Positions 8,783 to 17,380 of a DNA stretch of 64,000 nucleotides are shown here, piece by piece (the stretch's first letter is position 1; the number at the start of each line of letters is the position of its first letter). Made by a program: the position numbers and the translations under genes. Below the pieces are notes generated by a model, which saw nothing but the letters and a program-made list of their open reading frames with translations, did not search any database and was not told the origin of the DNA. Source of the DNA: Xanthomonas sacchari (GTDB lineage: Bacteria; Pseudomonadota; Gammaproteobacteria; Xanthomonadales; Xanthomonadaceae); contig NZ_CP132343.1 in assembly GCF_040529065.1 (NCBI RefSeq), forward strand, positions 1,178,001-1,242,000, in the 5' to 3' direction.

Positions 8783-10048
8783 ATGACCACCGCACGGCCC
8801 GCCAGTCCCTACGCTTCCATCGCCATCGTCGGCCTGTTGTTCTTCATCATGGGCTTCTTTACCTGGATCAACGGGCCGTTGATCCTGTTCGCCAAGGTCG
8901 CCTTCAATGTCAGCGACACGTTCGCGTTCCTCATCCCGAGCGCGTTCTACATTTCCTACTTCTGCCTGGCATTGCCTTCGTCGTTCATCCTGAAGCTGAC
9001 CGGGATGAAGAAGGGTCTGGCGCTGAGCCTGCTGATCCTGGCGATCGGCGCGGCCATCTTCGGCCAGTTCACCAATGCCCGTTCCTACGTGGGCGCGGTG
9101 AGCGGCATCTTCATCATCGGCGGCGGCCTGGCCCTGCTGCAGACCGCGGTCAATCCGTACATCAGCATCCTCGGGCCGATCGACGGCGCCGCGCGCCGTA
9201 TCGCGCTCATGGGCATCTGCAACAAGGTGGCGGGCGCGCTGGCCACGTATGGACTGGCGAAGGTGGTCCTGCACGGCATGGAGGATTTTTCGACCCAGAT
9301 CGAACAGGTGCTGCCGGCGCAGAAGGAACTGCTGTTGCAGGAGTTCGCCGGCCGCATCCACGGCCCCTACATGGCGATCGCCGGCGTGCTTGCCGTGCTT
9401 TCCGTGGCCATCCTGTTTTCGCCTCTGCCCGAGATCAGCGCCGAGAAGGCCAACGCGTCGGCCGCCGACGAACGCAGCCGCGACAGCATCTTCGCGTTCC
9501 CGCACGTGTGGCTGGGCGCCTTGTGCATCTTCGTGTACGTCGGCGCCGAGGTGATGGCGGGCGATGCGATCGGCATCTACGGCAACAGCCTCGGCCTCTC
9601 GCTCGACTACGCGAAGTATTTCACCATCGGCACCCTGGCCTGCATGCTGGCGGGCTACCTGGTCGGCCTGGTGCTGATTCCGAAGTACATATCGCAGGAG
9701 AAGTACCTGTCCATCTCGGCATGCCTCGGCATCGTCTTTTCGCTGTGCGCGATGTTGACCGGCGGTTATGTCTCGGTGGCGTTCGTGGCGGCGCTCGGAT
9801 TCGCCAACGCCATCATGTGGCCGGCCATCTTCCCGCTGGCCATCAAGGGGCTGGGAAAGTTCACCGAGAAGGGCGCGGCGCTGTTGATCATGGGCATCGT
9901 GGGCGGCGCCGCGGTGCCGCAGCTGTTCGCCCATCTGAAGGAGTCGTTCGATTTCCAGGTGGTCTTCGCCGGCTTGATGATCGCCTGCTACCTGTACATC
10001 TTGTTCTTCGCGCTGCGCGGTCACCGCGTCGGCCAGGGCGCGCGGTGA
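8783..10048 (+). CDS. nagP: NagP, MFS N-acetylglucosamine transporter
   Basis: This is a 421-residue major facilitator of the FucP/NagP sugar:proton symporter family in the inner membrane. About twelve hydrophobic segments are visible, starting IAIVGLLFFIMGFFTWINGP, a signature of NagP proteins, then LPSSFILKLTGMKKGL, GGGLALLQTAVNPYISILGP and FANAIMWPAIFPLAIKGLG. It would bring GlcNAc released in the periplasm into the cytoplasm without phosphorylation, so a separate kinase is needed. The gene is 36 bases after nagQ and 38 before nagR. Confidence 0.93.
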   Translation: MTTARPASPYASIAIVGLLFFIMGFFTWINGPLILFAKVAFNVSDTFAFLIPSAFYISYFCLALPSSFILKLTGMKKGLALSLLILAIGAAIFGQFTNARSYVGAVSGIFIIGGGLALLQTAVNPYISILGPIDGAARRIALMGICNKVAGALATYGLAKVVLHGMEDFSTQIEQVLPAQKELLLQEFAGRIHGPYMAIAGVLAVLSVAILFSPLPEISAEKANASAADERSRDSIFAFPHVWLGALCIFVYVGAEVMAGDAIGIYGNSLGLSLDYAKYFTIGTLACMLAGYLVGLVLIPKYISQEKYLSISACLGIVFSLCAMLTGGYVSVAFVAALGFANAIMWPAIFPLAIKGLGKFTEKGAALLIMGIVGGAAVPQLFAHLKESFDFQVVFAGLMIACYLYILFFALRGHRVGQGAR

Positions 10049-10086
10049 GCTGACGCGCTTTTCTCCAACCCGGCAAACTCATTCCA

Positions 10087-11154
10087 ATGCGCAGACCCAC
10101 CATCAAAGACGTCGCCGAACGGGCGCGGGTGTCGCTGAAGACCGTCTCGCGGGTCATCAACAACGAACCGTCGGTGATGCAGGCCACGCGCTCGCGCGTG
10201 CTGCATGCCATCGCCGAGCTGGACTACGAGCCGGATCCGTCGGCGCGCAACCTGCGCAGCGGCACGCCGTTCGTGATCGGGCTGGTGTACGACAACCCCA
10301 ACCCGTACCACATCATCGGCGTGCAGAACGGCGTGCTCGCCGCCTGCCGCGAGACCGGCTTCGGCCTGCAGATCCATCCCTGCGATTCCACCGCGCCGAT
10401 GCTCGCCGAGGAACTGGCCGAGTGGACCCAGCGCTCGCGCCTGGCCGGGCTGGTGCTGACCGCGCCGATGTCCGAGCGCGCCGACCTGGTCGCGGCGCTG
10501 GCCGCGCGCGGGATCAAGACCGTGCGCATCATCGCCGCCACCGAGGATCCGCAGGACGGCCCCTGCGTCTACGTCGACGATCGCGACGCCGCCTACGAGA
10601 TCACCGAGCACCTGATCCAGCTCGGCCACCAGCGCATCGGCTTCCTGTGGGGCGGCACCTCGCATCGCTCCAGCGGCGAGCGCTACGCCGGCTACGAGGC
10701 GGCGCTGAAGGACTACGGCATCACCCTGGACAAGCATCTGGTGATCCCCGGCGACTACACCTTCGACGATGGCTTCCGCGGCGCGCGGCGCCTGCTGGCG
10801 CTGCGCGAGCCGCCGACTGCGATCTTCGGCTCCAACGACGAGATCGCCGCCGGCGTGCTGGCCGCGGCCAAGTCGGCGGGCATGAACGTGCCCTACGACC
10901 TGTCCATCGCCGGCTTCGAGGACAGCCCGTTCTCGCGCCAGTCGTGGCCGCCGCTGACCACCGCCAAGCAGGCCACCGAAGACATCGCCCGCCACGCCGC
11001 GCGGCTGCTGATCAGCCAGCTGCGCAGCGATGCCTACGAAGACCATCCGGCGCCGGTGCACAACCAGGGCTTCGTGCCGCAACTGGTGGTGCGTGGCTCG
11101 ACCGCGCCCATGCAGCCGCATTCCCGCCGTTCCTCCTCCCCTGACCCCACATGA
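10087..11154 (+). CDS. nagR: NagR, LacI-family transcriptional regulator
   Basis: This is a 355-residue LacI/GalR repressor. The HTH is at residues 3-30 (PTIKDVAERARVSLKTVSRV), with a hinge helix near residues 50-60. A periplasmic-binding-protein-like sugar domain follows (FVIGLVYDNPNPY, DDRDAAYEITEHLIQLGHQRI, IFGSNDEIAAGVL, DLSIAGFEDSPF, ending with the LacI-type PQLVVRGST). Location inside the nag block makes it the likely GlcNAc-responsive repressor of this regulon. Its stop overlaps the nagB-II start (ATGA). No clear Shine-Dalgarno is visible before the ATG, suggesting coupling to nagP translation. Confidence 0.92.
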   Translation: MRRPTIKDVAERARVSLKTVSRVINNEPSVMQATRSRVLHAIAELDYEPDPSARNLRSGTPFVIGLVYDNPNPYHIIGVQNGVLAACRETGFGLQIHPCDSTAPMLAEELAEWTQRSRLAGLVLTAPMSERADLVAALAARGIKTVRIIAATEDPQDGPCVYVDDRDAAYEITEHLIQLGHQRIGFLWGGTSHRSSGERYAGYEAALKDYGITLDKHLVIPGDYTFDDGFRGARRLLALREPPTAIFGSNDEIAAGVLAAAKSAGMNVPYDLSIAGFEDSPFSRQSWPPLTTAKQATEDIARHAARLLISQLRSDAYEDHPAPVHNQGFVPQLVVRGSTAPMQPHSRRSSSPDPT

Positions 11155-12191
11155 CCCTGCCCATGGCGCTGCCCTCCGAAACCGACACCCTGATGTTCCG
11201 CGAAGCCGCGGAAGCCGCCGCGGTCATCGCCGCGCAGTTCGAACGCAACCACGCCACCGTGAGCGCGCTCGCCGCGTCGTTGCGCGCCACGCCGCCGCCG
11301 TTCGTGGTGACCTGCGCGCGCGGCAGTTCCGACCACGCCGCCACCTACGCCAAGTACCTGTTCGAGACCCAGCTCGGCGTGGTCACCGCCTCGGCCTCGC
11401 CGTCGGTGGGGTCGGTGTACGAAGCGCCGCTGCAGTTGCGCGGCGCGCTGTACCTGGTGATCTCGCAGTCGGGCAAGAGCCCGGACCTGCTGCGCAACGC
11501 GCAGGCGGCCAAGGACGCCGGCGCGCGCGTGGTGGCCCTGGTCAACGTCGAGGATTCGCCGCTGGCGCAGCTGGCCGACACGGTGATCCCGCTCGGCGCC
11601 GGCCCGGAGAAGAGCGTGGCCGCGACCAAGAGTTACCTGGCCTCGCTGGCGGCGATCCTGCAGCTCGGTGCGCACTGGAAGAACGACCCGGCGCTGCTGG
11701 GCGCCCTGCAGGAATTGCCGCAGGCGCTGCGTGCGGCCTGGCAGGCCGACTGGCGCTCGCTGACCGACGGCCTGGTCGAGGCGCACAACCTGTTCGTGCT
11801 CGACCGCGGCCTGGGCCTGGCGGCGGCGCAGGAAGCGGCGCTGAAGTTCAAGGAGACCTGCGGCCTGCATGCCGAGGCCTACAGCTCGGCCGAAGTGAAG
11901 CACGGGCCGATGGCCCTGGTCGGCCCGGGCTTCCCGGTGCTGGCGTTCGACCAGCCGGACGAGGCCGGCGAGGGCACCCGGCGCCTGGCCGAGGAATTCC
12001 GCGGCCGCGGCGCACAGGTATGGCTGGCCAGCGCCGGCGGCGACCTGCCGCTGGTCGCCGCGCCGCACCCGGCATGTGCGCCGCTGCTGGCGATCCAGAG
12101 CTTCTACCGTGCGATCAACGCCCTGGCGCTGCGCCGCGGCTACAACCCGGACCTGCCGCCGCATCTGAACAAAGTGACGGAGACCGTCTGA
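11151..12191 (+). CDS. nagB-II: NagB-II, SIS-domain glucosamine-6-phosphate deaminase
   Basis: This is a 346-residue protein with two SIS (sugar isomerase) domains. The N-terminal domain has RGSSDHAATYAKYLFE, ISQSGKSPDLL, and GPEKSVAATKSYLASLAAI; the C-terminal domain has FKETCGLHAEAYSSAEVKHGP. NagB-II converts glucosamine-6-phosphate to fructose-6-phosphate and ammonia in the cytoplasm. It lacks the glutamine-amidotransferase half of GlmS, which rules out a biosynthetic GlmS. It overlaps nagR at the start and nagA at the stop (TGATG), so the three are tightly coupled. An alternative ATG lies four codons downstream. Confidence 0.93.
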   Translation: MTLPMALPSETDTLMFREAAEAAAVIAAQFERNHATVSALAASLRATPPPFVVTCARGSSDHAATYAKYLFETQLGVVTASASPSVGSVYEAPLQLRGALYLVISQSGKSPDLLRNAQAAKDAGARVVALVNVEDSPLAQLADTVIPLGAGPEKSVAATKSYLASLAAILQLGAHWKNDPALLGALQELPQALRAAWQADWRSLTDGLVEAHNLFVLDRGLGLAAAQEAALKFKETCGLHAEAYSSAEVKHGPMALVGPGFPVLAFDQPDEAGEGTRRLAEEFRGRGAQVWLASAGGDLPLVAAPHPACAPLLAIQSFYRAINALALRRGYNPDLPPHLNKVTETV

Positions 12192-13336
12192 TGACCACCG
12201 TGGCGCTGCGCAATGCGCGCGTGCTCGGCGAGGATGGATTCCTCGACGGCGTCAGCGTGCTGCTGGAGGGCGGGCGCATCCTCGCTCTGCTCGACGACGC
12301 CGATCCGCGCGTGGCGGCAGCGCCGGTGCAGCACGACCTGGGCGGCGGCAGCCTGCTGCCGGGCTTCATCGACCTGCAGGTCAACGGCGGCGGCGGGGTG
12401 CTGTTCAACAACCGCACCGACGTCGAGGCGCTGCGCCGCATCGGCCAGGGCCATCGCCGCTACGGCACCACCGGCTACCTGCCGACGCTGATCAGCGACG
12501 ACGTGGAGGTGATGCGCGCGGCGATCGCCGCCACGCGCCAGGCCATCGCCGAAGGCGTGCCGGGCGTGCTCGGCATCCACCTGGAAGGACCCTACCTGGC
12601 GCCGGCGCGCAAGGGCACCCACAACGCCGACAAGTTCCGCGTGCCCGACGCCGACGAACTGGCCATGGTCACCTCGCTGGACAACGGCGTCACCCTGATC
12701 ACCCTGGCACCGGAGCGCGTGCCGGCGGCCAGCATCCGCACCCTGGCCGCGGCCGGTGCGCGCGTGTTCGCCGGCCACACCGCCGCCAGCTACGAAGAGA
12801 CCCGCGCCGGGCTGGACGCCGGCATCTGCGGCTTCACCCATCTGTACAACGCCATGACCCCGTTGCAGGGGCGCGATCCCGGCGTGGTCGGCGCCGCACT
12901 CGAAGACCGCAACGCCTGGTGTGGCGTGATCGTCGACGGCGTGCACGTGCATCCGGCCAGCCTGCGCGTGGCGCTGGCGGCTAAGCCGCGCGGCACCGTG
13001 TTCCTGGTCACCGACGCGATGCCGATGGTCGGCGCCGACAGCCCCGCGTTCGACCTGTACGGCGAAACCATCACCGCCATCGACGGCGTGGTGCGCAATG
13101 CCGCCGGCGCCCTGGCCGGCTCGGCGCTGGACATGGCCAGCGCGGTGCGCAACAGCGTGCAGTGGCTGGACGTGCCGCTGGAAGAGGCCGCGCGCATGGC
13201 CTCGCTGTACCCCGCGCAGTGCGTGGGCCTGGACCACCGCTACGGCCACATCGCACCCGGTTACCAAGCCGACCTGGTGCTGCTGGACGACGCGTTGCAG
13301 GTCCAGCATACCTGGATCGCGGGCGTGATGGAGTAG
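12191..13336 (+). CDS. nagA: NagA, N-acetylglucosamine-6-phosphate deacetylase
   Basis: This is a 381-residue amidohydrolase-superfamily deacetylase that turns GlcNAc-6-phosphate into glucosamine-6-phosphate and acetate. Visible motifs are GFIDLQVNGGGGVLFN, GIHLEGPYLAPARKGTHN (metal Glu), VFAGHTAASYEE (metal His), FTHLYNAMTPLQ (second metal His), VIVDGVHVHP (substrate His) and LVTDAMPMVG (catalytic Asp). Its start ATG overlaps the nagB-II stop. It is the last gene of the block; after it comes a 380-bp gap without a clear T-tract terminator. Confidence 0.95.
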   Translation: MTTVALRNARVLGEDGFLDGVSVLLEGGRILALLDDADPRVAAAPVQHDLGGGSLLPGFIDLQVNGGGGVLFNNRTDVEALRRIGQGHRRYGTTGYLPTLISDDVEVMRAAIAATRQAIAEGVPGVLGIHLEGPYLAPARKGTHNADKFRVPDADELAMVTSLDNGVTLITLAPERVPAASIRTLAAAGARVFAGHTAASYEETRAGLDAGICGFTHLYNAMTPLQGRDPGVVGAALEDRNAWCGVIVDGVHVHPASLRVALAAKPRGTVFLVTDAMPMVGADSPAFDLYGETITAIDGVVRNAAGALAGSALDMASAVRNSVQWLDVPLEEAARMASLYPAQCVGLDHRYGHIAPGYQADLVLLDDALQVQHTWIAGVME

Positions 13337-13715
13337 GCGGCGGTACTGCGCCGCGCTGCGATGGCGGCGACGCGGCGCTTGTGTCGCGTCCCCAAGGGCG
13401 TCCGGCGCGTTCCCGAACACGAGCTGGCCAGCGCCTTGGCCCACCACAGGCGCGATGTCTTCGACGTCTTCGTCGCCGAGGATCGCGGTGCGCACGCACG
13501 TAGAATGCACAGTACGCGGTGAGCCGGTACCTCCATGCGAATCGTTTGAAGGCGTGGTGGCCTGCGCGGGAACGTTGGCAAGGCCGTGGCGAGCCGCGGC
13601 GCCATTCCCGCTGGGCATGCCGTTGAGCAAAAGATGAAAAGTCTTTTGTCTCGCACGCGGTGTTTTCACCCGCATGCATTAGGATCGCGGGCGATCGCCA
13701 CAGGGGGAGATCGTC
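13337..13715. other. Intergenic gap, 379 bp
   Basis: There is no convincing gene here. A 53-codon ORF at 13361-13522 looks weakly protein-like but has no ribosome binding site or recognisable match. The right part becomes relatively AT-rich near 13628-13650, where an inverted repeat lies, and ends with the GGGGGAGA Shine-Dalgarno of the next gene. Confidence 0.5.
13628..13648. promoter_or_regulatory. Inverted repeat CAAAAGA-N7-TCTTTTG upstream of the repeat-protein gene
   Basis: The 7-bp arms are perfect and separated by 7 bases, with a nested AAAAG-T-CTTTT. The site stands out in the GC-rich background and lies 67 bp before the next ATG. It may be an operator or a small stem; no regulator is known for it. 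Confidence 0.35.
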
Positions 13716-15812
13716 ATGCGCATCGTACGGACGGTGCCGCGTTCTTGCGGCAGCGGTGAAGAGTGGTTCGCTGGAATGTCGCGTGTCGTCGTGGCTTGCC
13801 GCATGCAGTGGAGTGGCGGCTCCGATGTGTTGCGCCGAGCCAGCGAGCGGCGGCAGTTGCATACGCGGACACTGCGCAATGTGGGGAGTACCCATGCCGC
13901 GGTGGCCCTGTTGCTGTGGGCGACGGCGTGGCCAATCTGGGCGGCGACGGCACCGGCGGCTTGCCGGCGGCCGGCGGCGCCGGTGGCTTGCGCCGGCCCG
14001 ACCGCGGTCGGGCGCTTCATCGCCCGCAATGCTGGCCCCTGGCAGCCCCATGCGTTCGCCACGCCGCTCGATGTGCCCGCAGGGGAGACCCTGGCCATCG
14101 CGATCTGCGGACAGGCCAACCAGGCGGTGCAGGATGCGCAGTGGCAGGCGCAGCCGTCGTTGCTGCCGACGCTGGTCCACCGCGTCGGCGTGGACGCCAC
14201 GCTGGCGATCCTGGTGCAGGACAGCGCCAACGTGGCGTTGGCCGGCCGGCTGACCCTGGGCGAGGACACGCTCGCCGCCGACGGCAGCTTGCATGCGCCG
14301 GTGGGGCCGGTGCAGGCCGCGCTGATCGGGACACTGGTCGATGGCCCCATCGCGGACGGTGCACGCATCGATCTGCGCCTGCGCGACTCGGCCAACGTCA
14401 GCCTGCAGACCGCGCAGAGCCATCTGCACCTGGGTGGCGGCAGCCTCAGCGAACGGTTGATCGCGCCCCGCGATGCAGCGGTCGCGTCCGCCGACGGCGC
14501 CTGTCTCGAAATCGTGGCGGAGCGCAGCGACCGGGTGCTGGGAGATCGCGGCCTGCTGACGATCGGCGGCGGCCGCTTGCAGGGCACGCTGATCGCGCAT
14601 CCGCTGCGTGGCAGCCGCGTCGTCGTGCAGGCGGACGAGGTGGCCACTGTGGCGGCGGACGAGGTCCGCCTGTTTGCCGGCCAGTTGCTGGATGACGTGG
14701 TGCACGCCGGGCCGTGGTACGGCGGCCAGATCGCGATCGGACTCGCCAACGTGGCCAATGTCGATGCGCGCGCACTGGACATCCAGGATGCGGTGCTGGT
14801 CGACGAACTGGTCGACGCCGGGCACGTGCAGGACGCGGCGATCGACCTGCGCCTGACGGATACCGGCAACGCCAGCATCGAGGGCGCGCTGCGCATCGGC
14901 GATGGCGGGCTGATCGACGAGCCGTTGGACGCTGCCGACCTGCTCGCGTCCGCTGTCGCGGTGACGCTGCTGCGCAGCGGCAATGCGGTCGCTGCCGAAG
15001 CGCGGATCGTGGACGGCGAACTGATCGACGAAGCGATCGATGTAGGGGCGACACAGGATGCGGTATTGGCGGTGCGCTTCGAGGATGCCGGCAACCTGCA
15101 CGCCGTGGCCGCGCGGATCGAGGAGGGCGAGCTGATCGACGAGGCGATCGATGCTGCATCCTTCGATGGTGGCGCGCTGGACGTGGCGTTCGCCGACAGC
15201 GGCAACGTCACCGGCGACGCCCTTGCCATCGTCCATGGCGAACTGATCGACGAGGCGGTCGACCTGCAGGGCCCGCTCGCCCGCGCGCAGTTGCGCCTGG
15301 ACATGGCCGATGCCGGCAACGCCCGGGTCCGGGCGCTGGACATCGTCGAGGGCGAGCTGGTCGATGAACTGCTGGACCTGATCGATGCGCGCGACGCCAG
15401 CGCGGAACTGCGCGTGCGGCGCAGCGGCAATGCGGGGGGCGCGCTATCGGCGTTGGCCCAGCGCGTGTCGATCGTGCAGGGCGAGTTGATGGATGAGGTG
15501 ATCGACGCGGCAGGGACGCTGGACGGATTCGCCGGCGTGGTCGATCTCGGCGATGTCGCCAACGCGCGCGCCGCACGCATCGCGCTGCAGGGCGCGCAAC
15601 TGCTCGACGGCGTGGTGGACACGGCGGAGTTGCGCGTCAGCGAACTCGGCCTGCAACTGACCGATGTGGCCAACGCGCGCTATCGGGACGCCTTGGAGAT
15701 GCAGGACAACAGCACGCTGTTGGGGACGATCGCCGACGTGGACCGCCGCGATGCCGCATCGCAGATCGCCACGGTGGCCGTGGCCAGCGGGGAGGCGATC
15801 CAGGTGCCGTAG
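13716..15812 (+). CDS. Secreted-type repeat protein of unknown function (37-38-residue repeats)
   Basis: I do not recognise this 698-residue protein. The ATG at 13716 follows a strong Shine-Dalgarno (GGGGGAGA), yet the only signal-peptide-like stretch is internal (about 60-80: AAVALLLWATAWPIWAATA), so a downstream non-ATG start such as GTG at residue 56 is possible. After a Cys/Pro/Ala-rich segment (80-130) the protein turns repetitive. From about residue 300 to 665 roughly ten units of 37-38 residues carry a hydrophobic-alternating strand, then D-x-G-N or V-A-N, then A-L-x-I-x-x-GELIDE-x-(I/V)D. It is rich in Asp/Glu, with few Lys and no Cys in the repeats. The alternation suggests a beta-solenoid or amyloid-like cell-surface or extracellular protein. 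It stands alone between the nag block and a GTAG repeat. A shadow of an antisense gene is unlikely because the periodicity is clean only in this frame. Confidence 0.75.
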   Translation: MRIVRTVPRSCGSGEEWFAGMSRVVVACRMQWSGGSDVLRRASERRQLHTRTLRNVGSTHAAVALLLWATAWPIWAATAPAACRRPAAPVACAGPTAVGRFIARNAGPWQPHAFATPLDVPAGETLAIAICGQANQAVQDAQWQAQPSLLPTLVHRVGVDATLAILVQDSANVALAGRLTLGEDTLAADGSLHAPVGPVQAALIGTLVDGPIADGARIDLRLRDSANVSLQTAQSHLHLGGGSLSERLIAPRDAAVASADGACLEIVAERSDRVLGDRGLLTIGGGRLQGTLIAHPLRGSRVVVQADEVATVAADEVRLFAGQLLDDVVHAGPWYGGQIAIGLANVANVDARALDIQDAVLVDELVDAGHVQDAAIDLRLTDTGNASIEGALRIGDGGLIDEPLDAADLLASAVAVTLLRSGNAVAAEARIVDGELIDEAIDVGATQDAVLAVRFEDAGNLHAVAARIEEGELIDEAIDAASFDGGALDVAFADSGNVTGDALAIVHGELIDEAVDLQGPLARAQLRLDMADAGNARVRALDIVEGELVDELLDLIDARDASAELRVRRSGNAGGALSALAQRVSIVQGELMDEVIDAAGTLDGFAGVVDLGDVANARAARIALQGAQLLDGVVDTAELRVSELGLQLTDVANARYRDALEMQDNSTLLGTIADVDRRDAASQIATVAVASGEAIQVP
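14620..15700 (+). repeat. Degenerate 111/114-nt tandem repeats coding GN...GELIDE units
   Basis: Codons for the anchor residue of each unit (Asn, Thr in the first) start at 14646, 14757, 14868, 14982, 15093, 15204, 15318, 15429, 15561 and 15672. The intervals are 111, 111, 114, 111, 111, 114, 111, 132 and 111 nt. More diverged units lie upstream, with anchors near 14229 and 14394. DNA identity between units is modest, so the period is kept at protein level. Confidence 0.85.
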
Positions 15813-15923
15813 CGCGTGCCTGGCGAGCAGCGTGGCGATCACCGCCGCCGCGCCGTTCGTCGAGGTGCGTCGTGACGGATGATGCCTACCCTTGCCACGA
15901 TCAAGCGGGCACGTCATGGCCCC

Positions 15924-15989
15924 GTAGGAGCGGCTTCAGCCGCGACAGACCTTCCCGATCACGCCGGTCGCGGCTGAAGCCGCTCCTAC
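15924..15989. repeat. GTAG-type palindromic repeat (REP-like)
   Basis: Two 23-bp arms (15924-15946 and 15967-15989) are perfect reverse complements, GTAGGAGCGGCTTCAGCCGC... and its complement, around a 20-base loop. A decayed copy (GTCGCGGCTGATTCCC ... ACCGCTCCTAC) lies at about 16055-16097. The element occupies the 315-bp gap between the convergent repeat-protein and cca genes, where no other gene is seen. Confidence 0.9.
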
Positions 15990-16127
15990 ATGTGGGGCCA
16001 TCAACTCGTACTGGATGTTCGCTTCCGTGGCGATGGCCATCCCCCAGAAACCTGTCGCGGCTGATTCCCAAGAAGGAGATAAGAACCGCTCCTACGGCGT
16101 GCCTGAGCAAGCACGGCGTGGCAGCGA

Positions 16128-17372
16128 TCAGGGCGTGTCGGCCTGCAGCTCCCGCCGCGCCGCAGCGATCGCCGCGATCCGCGCCTTGGCCAGTGCCTCG
16201 CCGATCTGCGGGCCGCTCAGGCCCTGCGCGGCCAGGTCGCGCGCGTTCACCGCCAGCGCCGCCGCATGCAGGCGCTGCAGCGCAGGGCCCTGCGGATAAT
16301 CGGCATCCTCGCTGCCGAGGCGGCCGCGCTTGTCGGCCTCGCACACCGTGGCCAGCTGCGCGATGCGTTCGGGCTTGCGGAAGCCGTCGCAGCGTTGCAG
16401 CAGTTCGTGCACGGTGCGGTCGCGCAACTCGGCCAGGCGATGCACGTTCAGATGCTCGCGGCAGGCGATCTCGGCCAGCTGCCGATGCTCCTGCGGCACC
16501 TTGAGGCGTTCGCACAATGCGCGCAGCGGCGCCAGGCCGCGTTGTTCGTGCATCAGGTGGCGCGGCCATTCCTCCGGCGGCGTCAGCGCCTTGCCCAGGT
16601 CGTGGGTCAGCGCGGCGAAGCCGATCAGCGCGTCGCCCGGCGCCAGCCGCGCGGCCATGTCGCTGACCAGCTCCTGGTGGCGCCCGGTGTCGACCTCGGG
16701 GTGGTACTCGGCGCGTTGCGGCACCCCGTACAGCGCATCCAGCTCCGGCAGCACCCAGCGCAGCGCATCGGCCTCGCGCAGCGTGCGCAGGAATGCCGAG
16801 GGCTGCGCCGAGGCCAGGCTGCGCCGCAGTTCCTGCCAGACGCGTTCGGGTACCAGCGTTTCCAGTTCGCCGCCGGCGGCCATCGCCCGCATCAGGTCCA
16901 TGGTCTCGGGCGCGACGACGAATCCCAGGGGCGCCAGCCGCGCCATGAACCGCGCCGCGCGCAGCACCCGCAGCGGATCCTCGGCGAAGGCCGGGCCGAC
17001 ATGGCGCAGCACCCGCTGCTCGAGATCGCGCGCGCCGCCATACGGATCGACCAGACGCCCATCGGCCTCGTCGCGGGCGATGGCGTTGATGGTGAAGTCG
17101 CGCCGCTGCAGATCCTCTTCCAGCGTCACCGACGGATCGGCCTGCACCACGAAGCCGTGGTAACCGCGCCCGGCCTTGCGCTCGGTGCGCGCCAGCGCGT
17201 ATTCCTCGCCATTGCGCGGATGCAGGAACACCGGGAAATCGCGGCCCACCTGCTTGTAGCCCAGCTCCAGCATCTGCTGCGCGCTGGCGCCGACCACCAC
17301 CCAGTCGCGGTCGCCGGGCGGTTGACCGAGCAAGGCGTCGCGCACGGCGCCGCCGACGAGGTAGATGTTCAT
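16128..17372 (-). CDS. cca: Multifunctional CCA tRNA nucleotidyltransferase
   Basis: This is a 414-residue tRNA nucleotidyltransferase that adds or repairs the 3' CCA of tRNAs. The N terminus [16 protein letters not shown] holds the nucleotide-binding GG motif. The catalytic pair is Asp21 and Asp23 (DRDWVVVG); [10 protein letters not shown] and [15 protein letters not shown] are the next class II motifs. A C-terminal HD phosphohydrolase domain is present ([17 protein letters not shown]), which matches the bifunctional gammaproteobacterial type of about 410 residues. The ATG at 17372 is chosen because it starts the conserved [12 protein letters not shown] block. The upstream region is a heptamer repeat array, so its promoter lies within or near that repeat. 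Confidence 0.96.
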   Translation of the reverse strand: MNIYLVGGAVRDALLGQPPGDRDWVVVGASAQQMLELGYKQVGRDFPVFLHPRNGEEYALARTERKAGRGYHGFVVQADPSVTLEEDLQRRDFTINAIARDEADGRLVDPYGGARDLEQRVLRHVGPAFAEDPLRVLRAARFMARLAPLGFVVAPETMDLMRAMAAGGELETLVPERVWQELRRSLASAQPSAFLRTLREADALRWVLPELDALYGVPQRAEYHPEVDTGRHQELVSDMAARLAPGDALIGFAALTHDLGKALTPPEEWPRHLMHEQRGLAPLRALCERLKVPQEHRQLAEIACREHLNVHRLAELRDRTVHELLQRCDGFRKPERIAQLATVCEADKRGRLGSEDADYPQGPALQRLHAAALAVNARDLAAQGLSGPQIGEALAKARIAAIAAARRELQADTP

Positions 17373-17380
17373 TGGGGGCT

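Noticed and set aside
7853-10024. A 723-codon minus-strand frame over nagQ and nagP
   Set aside because: His/Gln/Asp/Arg-rich antisense translation with no domain; both plus-strand genes are convincing.
13361-13522. A 53-codon ORF (MAATRRLCRVPKGVRRVPEHE...) after nagA
   Set aside because: Part of it looks protein-like, but it has no ribosome binding site and no recognisable relatives; it could be a gene remnant at most.
13071-15236. Minus-strand frames of 721 and 664 codons over the repeat-protein gene
   Set aside because: They reflect the antisense of the repeats. The clean 37-38-residue period with hydrophobic alternation and D-x-G-N turns is seen in the plus frame, which also has a Shine-Dalgarno.
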